A DNA stretch of 64,000 nucleotides. It comes from Xylocopa sonorina. Its lineage: Eukaryota > Arthropoda > Insecta > Hymenoptera > Apidae. The notes under the pieces were generated by a model that was given only the letters and a program-made list of their open reading frames with translations, ran no database searches and was not told the DNA's origin. Location: assembly GCF_050948175.1 (NCBI RefSeq), contig NW_027490091.1, positions 3,100,001 to 3,164,000 of the forward strand, read 5' to 3'. A program made the translations under genes and the position numbers. Positions 35,070 to 45,500 of the stretch are shown in pieces. The first letter of the stretch is position 1. Each line of letters starts with the position of its first letter.

Positions 35070-35440
35070 ACATGCCTACGGATGGATGTTCCCATTAAGA
35101 ATAACTTATAAGTTACCGATGGATGGTGCTGCTGGTGGTCGGTTACTCACAATCGACCGACGGGTGATGCTGCTTGTGCTTAATGATCCATAAATTGCCG
35201 ACGACTGGTGTTACCAACAGCCGATAGCGCATGCTTACACAAACAGCTGGTGCAACTAGTAGTAGGTAATTCAAGACTTATCAAAGACTGGTGTTGCCTG
35301 CGGTCGGTAACTTACGATATATCGACAGTGGGTAATGACTGCGGTTGATAACTTATGATATAATAACGGCTGATATTGCCAATAGTCGGGAATTCGAGAA
35401 CTATCGAAGAATGGCATTGCCAGCTATCGGTTATCCATCT
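35070..35440 (-). repeat. 41-bp minisatellite, right arm (about 9 units)
   Basis: Inverted counterpart of 23324-23590, with unit blocks such as TAACTTATGATATAATAACGGC, AATTCGAGAACTATCGAAG and TCAAAGACTGGTGTTGCC. There are more units than in the left arm, so the tract has expanded here or contracted there. It lies between the TTAGG-like tract and the HSDL2-like pseudogene. Confidence 0.75.
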
Positions 35441-35715
35441 CTTACTTGGCTTAACTTAATCTAACATCCTCGAAACTTAATTTAAACCAAGCTAACCTCA
35501 GTTACACCTAAGGTGACTTACCCTGCCTGCACCCAAATCTAAGTCAACCTCACACAATCTAACATTACCTTCCTTAAACATAAACAAATCGAACCTACTC
35601 TTTCTTAAATCTGACCCAACATAACTGAGCAATCTACAAATATACCCAAACATATTTCAACCTAACCTAACCTAGCGTAACCTAACTAAATCTAACACAA
35701 TCACACTTCCATCTC
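35441..35715 (-). repeat. AACCT (TTAGG)-like tract, right arm
   Basis: Contains AACCTAACCTAACCTAGCG and many ACCTAA/ATCTAA words, with strong C/A strand bias. It is the inverted counterpart of 23045-23290. The three consecutive perfect AACCT units are the best pentamer run in the window. Confidence 0.65.
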
Positions 35716-36660
35716 GGGACGGAAGCAGCCTCCGCAACATTCCCATGGAAGAAGCTATGCAGTAAGACAGTCCGCAGTTACGGAGTGGCAGAAATCCGCT
35801 CCGATTGAACGTTTATTCACGTAATATAATATAATAATCGACGGGTTCAATCGGAGTGGGTCCGCATTGAATACAGGAACGCCTTCAGCTAAATGAAAAC
35901 AAACAGTCCGAAAAGAATAAAACTTTACTAACAAATCGTACGGAAATCAGATATTTCGACGCATATCCAATATACATCTAACTAAAACGTAATTCGAAAA
36001 ATACAAAGAATAAGCGGAAATATTCTCCAATATGTGACATATACAAATCAACGGATGCAAGGGAGAACACTCGATCTCGGGGTAGCGAGAACGGGGCGCC
36101 ATCATGAAGTAATCGTACGACGCCGGATCTGGGATGGTGCAGAGAGGAAATGTGGAGGATAGAGAATATAAAATAACAACAACGTAACTAAAGAGGAAGA
36201 AAAAGAAGATCTGTGAAAACATTGCATTTATTAAGAGGAAATCCTACAAATATCAAACAACAGATTATATACCATACCGTCAGGGCAAGGCACAACGAAA
36301 TAGACGATATCGCGAGAGAAAATAAAAATATCGAGAAACTTAAAAAGAAAATAATACTTTAGATTGAACGAATCAATATCATTGATTCCGGCAAGCGAAT
36401 GGAAAACGCGACTACGAATCGGTTAGAGTATAAGATAGATGCTGGTCGCGGTTCAAGTGGCCCTGCGTTCCTCGTCCACATCAGGGCAGGCAGTAGGATG
36501 GTGGGGAGCCTGCAGCCCCCCCTAACCCCCACGAAAGGTGCTGCTGGCTCGCGTTTCGGAATCAGTCCCATCGGGTCCTGGTAGAAAATTAATTGTTGGG
36601 CAGGCAGTTCGGAGCTCGCTGTTGATGACAGCAAAGGATAGGAAAATATAGAGGAGAAAA
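35716..36660. other. Right-arm block matching 22130-23040, with LINE 5' region
   Basis: GGACGGAAGCAGCCTCCGCAAC, ACGTAATATAATATAAT, the hydrophobic open frame on the minus strand (36222-35947), GGTTAGAGTATAAGATAGATG and TTGGGCAGGCAGTTCGGAGC all have inverted counterparts on the left. A short region (36463-36535) differs between arms. It leads into LINE coding sequence at 36660. Confidence 0.5.
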
Positions 36661-37450
36661 AGAATCCATACATCAGTCACGTTACCAGAGCTTTAATTGT
36701 CCGGCCTACAGAAAGGCGTTGATAGAAAAGAAAGAGAAACGAATATGGAATTGAAAGTCCTACAAATCTATCTGAACAGATGCCGAATCTCGCGAAATAT
36801 CATGCAGCAAATGCGAATAATTCAAGAGACAGACGTGGTAATAATATCGGAAGCACACAGAATGGAAGAATACTGACTGCAAGACGAGAACGGTGACGCT
36901 GCGATATGGATAACCGGTGTTAATCGAAAATGTTTCACATATGGCACCACATATTCCTCGACCGGAATCGTTCATGCAATGGTCGAAGGAACAAAATCTA
37001 TAAGCTACTACTTCTCGCTTAACAGGAACGGAAAGAAATCGAAGAATATATAAACCAAGCTGAGGATAACATGGAAAAGGGAGAGAAAGCAAACAGAATA
37101 ATAATCGTGGGGTGACCTGAAGGAAAAATCGGTAATCTGGGGTAGTAAGACGAACAACCATAGAGAGGAAAAGATCATCAAAATGGCTCTAAGAAACGAT
37201 CTAATCACGACCAATCCGAAAGAAGGCTATACATACTTTAAGAACCGAAACAGATAAAAAATAGATATAACGTTGACAGGAGGTTGCATATACGCTAAAT
37301 TGAGTATAGCAGAAGTGCTTGAGATATTTTCAGCGTTGAACCATCAATACGTACTACATACCTTCTAAAGTACGAATTACAAGAATAACGTAGAGGGATT
37401 TGCAAGCCTCGTTGGAAAGACAGCGAACTCGAACGATACAAATAAATGAT
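36661..37450 (+). pseudogene. R1-clade LINE ORF2 endonuclease domain, degenerate
   Basis: MELKVLQIYLNRCRISRNIM and DVVIISEAHRMEEY match the start of ORF2 in R1, Waldo, TRAS and SART-type elements (LQ.NLNRC, ..SEPYR). Further on, in shifted frames, RIIIVGDLKEKSVIWGSKT matches the GDFNAKS..WGS block, and NDLITTNPKEGYTYF, then KIDITL, match the next two motifs of the apurinic-type endonuclease. The expected Asn and Ala after GDF are replaced, and the SDH motif is degraded to LNH. Several frameshifts and stops are present and no reverse transcriptase follows. ORF1 is almost completely deleted upstream. Confidence 0.75.
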
Positions 37451-37564
37451 CGACTTATATAATATATAGATATTTATTTTTATTTAGAGGGGATGATCTA
37501 TATTTAAGTGACTAAAATATATGATAAATGTAATTATATAAACCAATTTCATATATTTAATTAA
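37451..37564. other. AT-rich join between LINE and LTR family A
   Basis: No gene is recognised. Homology with the left arm's LTR begins at about 37565 (ATGATATGAAATTAGATAGG), so this stretch is specific to the right arm. Confidence 0.4.
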
Positions 37565-37910
37565 AACATCATGAAATGATATGAAATTAGATAGGATTTT
37601 AGATGTAATGGAGTATCTTAAGGAGATATTGTATTTAGAATTAACTAAAATATAAAATATCTATTAATATTTACACCGGTTGGAAACATTTACTTGAAAA
37701 ATCATGAAAGCATGTGGTCCAGCGAGTGTGGACTCGCGTATCGTGGTGGGAGTAGCGTCGCGTCTTTCGCGTTTAACTTATGAAATTGTATAATGAAGTA
37801 AGTATAGCATGAACTTACAGTTACGCGTGTGTTGTTCGCGTGTTGGATTCTTAACGTGTGTAACTTGGATTTAAGAATTCATATATGCAGCAATACATTA
37901 GTCCGGATAT

Positions 37911-37919
37911 GTGTGTGTG

Positions 37920-37967
<48 letters not shown>

Positions 37968-37976
37968 TGTGTGTGT
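37911..37976. repeat. GT/GCGT microsatellite
   Basis: A tract of GTGT followed by about ten GCGT tetramers and then GTGTGT, inside the family A LTR. Reverse-strand frames reading THARTHART come from this tract. Confidence 0.95.
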
Positions 37977-38012
37977 AAGAGGCTTAAAAGTAGAATACAG
38001 GTTCTGCTAAAG

Positions 38013-38517
38013 TGCCTTAGGGTCCACGACTGGGCATTTGTCGGGTCGTTGTATCGGGTCTGACGCACCCAGGGCACCCAGTCACTCCGGGCCAAGCCTG
38101 GCCCGAAGCGTCGACGATGTGCCCGTGTGGGGTGGACTATTTGGTCATGCCCCACGTCTTTGCACGGGCGTCGTCCGGGGGGCGCGGTCGGTATGATTGG
38201 GGGATCGTACCGATCATTGCACGCGTTCCCCGGGGCGGGAGCGGTGGCTGCGTGACCCAGCCATCGCTCATTACCTCGGACGGGGCAGTGTGTCTCGTCG
38301 ATCACACTCCCCTCCGGGAAGGGGGTCCTCCAGTCACCATGGAGGACCCCGGCGCGGGAGGGGACCGAACGTGCTCATCCAGAGTTGCCGGTCCCCTCCC
38401 AGCAGCGCCGAGGAAGGTCACCGTGGGGTTTTAGCCGGTAAGAGTCCGGCATACCCCCGGAGTTCCCCAGCTCCGGGGGATCCATGAGGATTCCCCCACG
38501 TTAAAAGAAAAAAAAAA
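38013..38517 (+). mobile_element. Non-LTR retroposon (5'-truncated LINE or SINE) with 13-bp target duplication
   Basis: The insert is bounded by GGTTCTGCTAAAG (38000-38012) and GGTTCTACTAAAG (38518-38530), a 13-bp duplication with one mismatch. It ends in an A-rich tail (AAAAGAAAAAAAAAA). The GC-rich body includes GGGGTTTTAGCCGGTAAGAG and GTCCGGCATACCC, typical of the 3' untranslated region of arthropod R1-clade LINEs and their SINE partners. Neither other family A LTR copy has it, so it landed after the arms were duplicated. The 105-codon frame inside has no recognisable domain. Confidence 0.85.
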
Positions 38518-38925
38518 GGTTCTACTAAAGTCGGCTCCCTGAATTGAAAGAATTCCCATTGAGGTGATGGGCTGCGACTGCGCCTTTTAGCAGGACGAAA
38601 TCACTGGTGCAAGGTAGACAAGGGTGTTCGTCGTTAGTCCGAACGCAGATATACTCGACAGTGGGAGTGAGACAGTAGTCCTCGCCGGTGAGATTGAAAC
38701 AGCGATGCTTAGTGTGTACGAGCCATGTGTACCGGTCGGTCAGTTCGAGTGACACAGCGGTATTTGGTGCGTGTGAGCACGTGCAGGTGTGCGCGCACGA
38801 ACGCTGCAATTGCCGGCGCTGTATGCGAGCACGGCAGGTTCCCTGAATCCAGGGGTCGATGATGGAAGTGCGAGAAGGCTAATGTGTAGAATGGGTGGCA
38901 GGAGCTACGCATGACATTACACTTT

Positions 38926-39754
38926 GAAGCGCTATCCCATTGCATGAATTTGTACAACTCACATTCCTGTCAAGAGCAGATGCAGATAAGTGTGATGCAA
39001 TGCATAGAACATTACAGATAACTTACCTTGAAACGCTCAACTGAGATTGGCTCCCGCGTTGCATGAAGCATTAGAACTCTCATGCATTGGCACGCAGACA
39101 CAATGAAACACCATCACATTTCATGCAACCTTAGGATTCATGGGATTCGTAAGTATCGAAGAAATAGAGTTCTAACGATTCATGTATCACGATGACACAT
39201 TTCACTCCAACGTTTCAAAGCAAGTAAGTAGTAATGCCCTATACAATGCAATATACTCATCTGCTACTCCTCTTTAGAAGAATTAGATTACGAATATTTC
39301 ATGCAACGCGATGTCGCATCATATTTCAATGCCGCATGATAAGATGTAATAGGAATGCAACACGATACGTATATCTCATCTACACAACTAATGAATGTAA
39401 ATGCCGCACATCCCCGCTATGGAACAGCGCTTTTAGATGTCTACGTTTCGAAGCAATAGAGTTCTAATGCTTCATAAAATGCGATATTGCAGCTCATATC
39501 TCGATACGTAGACATCTAGAAACGCTATTTCATCGCAATGTAGTGTGGGATTTACATTCCTTTGAAGTGTATACGAGATATACATAACGCGTTGCTTTGT
39601 ATATTACATTTCATCATGAGACGTAGAAGTGGGATGCGATATCGCGTTTCATGAAGCATTAGAATTCTAATACTTCGATATGTGCACATCTAAAACGCTA
39701 TTCCGTAGGAGAGAAGTGTGGGCTTTACATTCTTTTGACGTGTTGACATGATAT
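38926..39754. repeat. Satellite with two orientation switches, right arm edge
   Basis: Plus orientation to about 39150, mirroring 20815-21043, then minus (ACGTTTCAAAGCAAG, CTACGTTTCGAAGCAATAG) to about 39495. It then changes to plus (TCGATACGTAGACATCTAG) after AGCTCATATC. The change at 39495 has no inserted element. Old and intermediate monomer types are mixed. Confidence 0.75.
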
Positions 39755-40270
39755 TGTCTGCCCTGTACCAGGACGGCAATCGGGCGTGCTTCCTCACCCG
39801 GACGGATATACAGAAACGGAATCTACCATTTACCTCCCAGTTATACCCACCGCACTGAAACGGGCGATGGAAAAATCCAGATGTGCCGCGGCCCCTTTCC
39901 CGCTGGTGATTCCTTCAACTACTGCGTCGGATGGGACGATTCCCAACTGCCGGAGTACGCACGGGGAACCTCGGGAAGGCGAACTCACTACGTGTTCGCG
40001 AGCACGCTCACTCCGACCTTTTTTGAATTAAGATGGATCAGTTTGGCCAAATTTGTTGATGATCCAGACTGCCGGCCTCAGTCTTATTCAATTTTACTCT
40101 ATGAATGTGGCTCGGACTAGCTTGGGCAATTTAATAATGCACCAAACACCCGAGTTGCAGTTTTGTTCAATAACTCCAGTGCCCCGTTAGTCGCCGGGCA
40201 AGCCCGACGCCCAGGTTCCACCACGGGGAGATGGGGATTGGTACTTCCTTGACACCTACGTTCTGGAACC
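39755..40270. mobile_element. 516-bp insertion with 16-bp target-site duplication, unclassified
   Basis: Flanked by CGTGTTGACATGATAT (39739-39754) and CGTGTTGACAAGATAT (40271-40286). This is a satellite word that occurs once per monomer, duplicated here with one mismatch. The insert begins TGTCTGCCCTGTACC and ends CTACGTTCTGGAACC, with no poly-A at either end. Frames of 79-81 codons in it show no domain I know. A duplication of this length suggests non-LTR retroposition; lack of poly-A would suit R1/R2- or CR1-like machinery or a structured non-autonomous RNA. Confidence 0.7.
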
Positions 40271-40311
40271 CGTGTTGACAAGATATACATAACGCGTTGC
40301 ATTGATATTAC
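40271..40311 (+). repeat. Satellite remnant between two insertions
   Basis: 41 bp of plus-orientation monomer (AGATATACATAACGCGTTGC) separate the 516-bp insertion from the solo LTR. The monomer continues at 41896. Confidence 0.85.
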
Positions 40312-41895
40312 TGTGACGTCCGCCAAACCTTACGGTACCTCCTACACCCCCCGGCAAAGGGGCACACACCGCCGGCCGCCATTGCAGAGACGAGCATGCC
40401 GATACACGGTAACGCAGACCGATCGCCTTTCTAAGGCAGCCACACTCGCACCAGTGGAGTTGGACCACACGATCGCGTCACAACGCGTACCTGTTAGAAG
40501 CACGAGGGAGCTACAGCCTCCGCACGAGTACCATTGCACGTACTATGAGGAGTATCCCGTCGTTAGGCAACCGTACCCGTACTTTACATACTGTTCTAAC
40601 TAAAATTATGCAAATCCTCGATTTTATGCACACTGCACTCGATGTACATACATGGCACAGCACACACAAGCTAGCATAAGACATCTCACGTGTAATCCTA
40701 ATTTTAAGTGCGTATTTAACCGAAATAGGAAATAAGCAAAGCGCCCGACGTGCGCCAGACGCTCGTGGCTCACGCCGAATGCGCGCGCCCTACCACGACC
40801 GTCCATTCCACTCCGCGGGCCGCGAGTCCGCCCCACTCTGGCGCCCCGCGACTCGTGTGTCACGCGATCCGATGAGGTCGCGAGTCCGCGAGCTGAAAGT
40901 GCAGTTCGAGTCATCCGCTCCAAGCCTGAGGAGCTCTCTCAATTCTGAACTCTAATTGAAACCGATTTCGACTATTCCAACTCAAACTCTAATTCAATTC
41001 AAGTTTCCATTTCTAACTCTAATTATATTCTAAAATCATCGAATCCTAGTACTTAGTCAACCTTAGTATAGGGAAGTAACAGTGTAAGCTTAGTTTTATT
41101 TAGATAATACATTATTTCACCAGTTCTTACACTTTTCATTATTCTAAACATTGCTTGTCTTACTATTATTATAAATTCATTTATTACGAAGTCTTCCACG
41201 AGTTCACGCGTCTTCGAGATCTTTCACGGGCTCTGACCTTTAGTCAAACTCGGCAATCGACCAGTTATAGCGGACCACCGCTTAGCTGCAACGACCCACA
41301 GCGAGACTATAGCAAAGACACACGTCGATTTTCTATATTCTTGGAGCGGTAAGCTAGAGCGGACCACCGCTTAGTGGACCCGTATCTGGACGATTGGAAT
41401 CCGACTCGAATGCGCCGTTCCGGTACACCCACACGAACTCGCCGCGCGAGAAGGAAAAACTTCTTACGTTCACTGGTGCGCAAATACATTGGTGCAACCG
41501 TCGACTCATACATATATCATTGCATCGTCTCTCCTTTCGCTGCACACCGGCCGAACAGCCGTCCCGCATCACCGCATCCATCGCCGATCCGCACTGAAGA
41601 GCATCTTACCTGGTTATTCGTCTCGTTGATGATTCCGCCTCACAGCCCGTACGCAGGGACCATACCCGAGGACGATCCGGAACGAAGACGAAGCCTGCAA
41701 CAAGGATATCGAATATTAGCAGCTATCAGGACACCAAATGTAAGTCAACGTTTTCTTATCCTTGTCCGTGCCTTTTCGATCCATGCTTCGCGAGCAAAAA
41801 GAACCCGGACTTCGACGCAATTGTACGAGCCGACCGGTTTGTGGCTGCGTGTCTCTCCGGCCAACGGTTAGTTATCCGCGACGCGAGAAGTAACA
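40312..41895 (+). mobile_element. Solo LTR, family B, 1584 bp, with 4-bp target duplication
   Basis: It begins TGTGACGTCCGCC and ends GAAGTAACA, with TTAC on both sides (40308-40311 and 41896-41899). The satellite monomer reads straight through when the LTR is removed (GCATTGATATTAC then CTTATCATCAGAC), and the orientation is the same on both sides. The inside is GC-richer and has no gag or pol, so recombination between two LTRs is the likely origin. The 165-codon frame at 41374-41871 is not conserved in the other copy. Confidence 0.8.
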
Positions 41896-42598
41896 TTACT
41901 CCTTATCATCAGACATAAAAAAGAGATGCGACTTCGCGTTTAATGAAGTATTAAAATACTATTGCTTCGATACGTAAACATCTAGAAACGCTACTCCGTA
42001 GCAAAGAAGCGTGGCTCTTACATTCTATTGAAGTGTTGACGAGATATACATATCGTGTTGCACTGCATTACATCTTAACATGTAACATAGAAATCAGAAG
42101 CGATATCGCGATTTATGAATAATTAGAAATCTGTTGTTTCAATATGTCGAAATCTAGAAACGCGTTTCCGTGGAAGGGAAGAGTGGCATTTACATTCTCT
42201 TGAAATGTGAACGAGACATACATAACGCGTTGCTTTGAATATTACATGTTACCATGAAACGTAGAAATGAGATGCGACATCGAGTTTTATGAGGAACTAT
42301 AGCCGTATTGCTTCGATACGTAGACATCTAGAGACGCTATATCGTAGTGAGGAAGTGTGGGCTTTACATTCTTTTGAAATGTTGACGAGATATACATAAC
42401 GCGCTGCATTGAATATTACATCTTATCATGAGACACAGGAATAAGATGCGATATCGCGTTTTATGAAGAATTAGAACTCTACTGCTTCGATCCTGATACA
42501 TCTAGAAACGCAATGCCGTAGCTAGGAAGCATGGCATTTACATTCTTTTGATGTGTTGACGAGATACAAATAACACGTTGCATTGAATATTACATTAA
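41896..42598 (+). repeat. Intermediate-stratum satellite, plus orientation
   Basis: Four monomers of the type with TCTAGAAACGCTATTCCGTAG and GACGAGATATACATAACGCG. It ends at 42598, where GAATATTACATTAA is followed by the inverted GTATATCTCGTCTAC with no inserted DNA. Confidence 0.85.
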
Positions 42599-45500
42599 GT
42601 ATATCTCGTCTACTCTTCAATAGAATTTAAATGTAACTCATCCTTACTACGGAATAGCGTTTCTAGATGTATCGGAATCGAAGCAATGGAGTTCTAATGT
42701 ATCATAGACCGCGATATCATATCCCACTTCCATTTCTCATGATAAGATGTAATATTCAATGCAACGCGTTATGTATAGCTCGCCTACACTTCAAAGGAAA
42801 GTAAATGCCATACGTCCTTGAAACGGAATAGCGATTCTAGATGCTTCCGTATCGAAGCAATAGAGTTCTACACTTCATAAAACGCGATATCGCATCTCAT
42901 TTCTATGTATCATGATAAGATGTAATATTCAACGGAATGTGTTGTGTATATTTCAACACCTCTTCAAAAGAATATAACTGCTACACTTCCTTGCTACGGA
43001 ATAGCGTTTCTGAACATCTAGGCTTCGAGGAAATAGAGTTCTAATACTTCATAATACGCGATATCGCATCTCGTTTCTATGTCTAATCGTAAGATGTAAT
43101 ATTAAATGCAACGGGTTATGTATTTCTCGCCCACATTTCAGAAGAATGTAAATTACACTCTTCCACGCTTCGGAATAGCGATTCTAGATGCCTACGTTCC
43201 GAAGCAATAGAAATCTATTTCTTCATAAAACGCATCTCCTTTTTATGGCTCATGATAAAATGTAATATGAATGCAACGCATTATGTATATCTCGTGAACA
43301 CTTCGAAAGAATGTATATCCCTCACTTTCTTGCTACGGCAGCGTTTCTAAATGTCTACGTATTGAAGCAATGGAGATCTTATGATACGTAAAACGCGATA
43401 TCGCATCTCACTTTTATGTCTCATGATAAGTTGTAATATACAATACAACGCGTTATGTACATCTCGTTTACGATTCAAAGGAATGTAAATGCGACACTTC
43501 CTTGCAAGGAAATAGCGTTTGCAGATGTCTACGTATCGAAGCAATAGAGTTCTAATGCTTCTTAAATCGCGATATCGCATCTAATTTCTATGTTTCATGA
43601 TAAGATATAATATTCATTGCGAAGTGTTATGCATTCCTCGTCTACGATTCAAATGAATGTAAATGCGACACTTCCTTGCTAGGAAATAGCGTTTGCAGAT
43701 GTCTACGTATCGTAGCAATAGTGCCCTAATGCTTCTTAAAGCGCGATATCGCATCTCATTTCTATGTTTCATGGTAAGATATAATATGATTTGCGAAGTG
43801 TCATGTATTCATCGTCTACACTTCAAATGAATGTAAATGCGACACTTCCTTGCTAGGAAATAGCGTTTGCAGATGTCTACGTATCGTAGCAATAGTGCCC
43901 TAATGCTTCTTAAAGCGCGATATCGCATCTCATTTCTATGTTTCATGGTAAGATATAATATGATTTGCGAAGTGTCATGTATTCATCGTCTACACTTCAA
44001 ATGAATGTAAATGCGACACTTCCTTGCAAGGAAATAGTGTTTGCAGATGTCTACGTATCGTAGCAATAGAATTCTTATGCTTCTTAAAACGCGATATCGC
44101 ATCTCATTTCTATGTTTCATGGTAAGATATTATATGATTTGCGAAGTGTCATGTACTCCTCGTCTACACTTCAAATGAATGTAAATGCGACACTTCCTTG
44201 CAAGGAAATAGCGTTTGCAGATGTCTACCTATCGTAGCATTAGAACTCTAATGCTTCTTAAAACGCGATATCGTGTCTCATTTCTATGTTTCATGATAAG
44301 GTATAATATTCATTACGAAGTGTTATGTAAACCTCGCATTCACTTTAAAAGTATGTAAATGCGACACTTCCTTGCAAGGAAATAGCGTTTGCAGATGACT
44401 ACGTATCGTAGCAATAGAGTTCTAATGCTTCTTGAAACGCGATATCGCATCTCATATTTATGTTTCATGGTAAGATATAATATGATTTGCGAAGTGTTAT
44501 TTATTCCTCGTCTACACTTCAAATGAATGTATATGCGACACTTCCTTGCAAGGAAATAGCGTTTGCAGATGTCTACGTATCGTAGCAATAGAGTTCTAAT
44601 GCTTCTTAAAACGCGATATCGCATCTCATTTCTATGTTTCATGGTAAGATATAATATGATTTGCGAAGTGTTATGTATTCCTCGTCTACACTTCAAATGA
44701 ATGTAAATGCGACACTTCCTTGCAAGGAAATAGCGTTTGCAGATATCTACGTATCGTAGCAATAGAGTTCTTATGATTCTTAAAACGCGATATCGCATCT
44801 CATTTCTATGTTTCATGGTAAGATATGATATGATTTGCGAAGTGTGATATATTCCTCGTCTACACTTCAAATGAATGTAAATGCGACACTTCCTTGCAAG
44901 GGAATTGCGTTTGCAGATGTCTACGTATCGTAGCAATAGAGTTCTTATGATTCTTAAAACGCGATATCGCATCTCATTTCTATGTTTCATGGTAAGATAT
45001 AATATGATTTGCGAAGTGTTATGTATTCCTTGTCTACACTTCAAATGAATGTAAATGCGACACTTCCTTGCAAGGAGATAGCGTTTGCAGATGTCTACGT
45101 ATCGTAGCAATAGAGTTCTTATGATTCTTAAAACGCGATATCGCATCTCATATCTATGTTTCATGGTAAGATATAATATGATTTGCGAAGTGTTATTTAT
45201 TCCTCGTCTACACCTCAAATGAATGTAAATGCGACACTTCCTTGCAAGGAAATAGCGTTTGCAGATGTCTACGTATCGTAGCAATAGATTTCTAATGCTT
45301 CTTAAAACGCGATATCGCATCTCATTTCTATGTTTCATGGTAAGATATAATATGATTTGCGAAGTGTCATGTATTCCTCGTCTACACTTCAAATGAATGT
45401 AAATGCGACACTTCCTTGCAAGGAAATAACGTTTGCAGATTTCTACGTATCGTAGCAATAGAGTTCTTATGATTCTTAAAACGCAATATCGCATCTCATT

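Larger units (their letters stand above)
37565..38925 (-). mobile_element. LTR-type element, family A, right-arm copy
   Basis: Inverted copy of 21044-21895, ending on the right at the TG terminus (minus strand TGTAATGTCATGCGTAGC). It is longer than the left copy because of a 505-bp retroposon insertion (38013-38517) and a GT-rich microsatellite. Its end abuts satellite. Confidence 0.6.

Noticed and set aside
37898..38305. 135-codon frame with Thr-His-Ala-Arg repeats
   Set aside because: It crosses a microsatellite and the retroposon boundary, so it is a chance frame.
41374..41871. 165-codon frame in the solo LTR
   Set aside because: It lies fully inside LTR sequence, has no domain, and is not open in the related copy at 4-5.3 kb.
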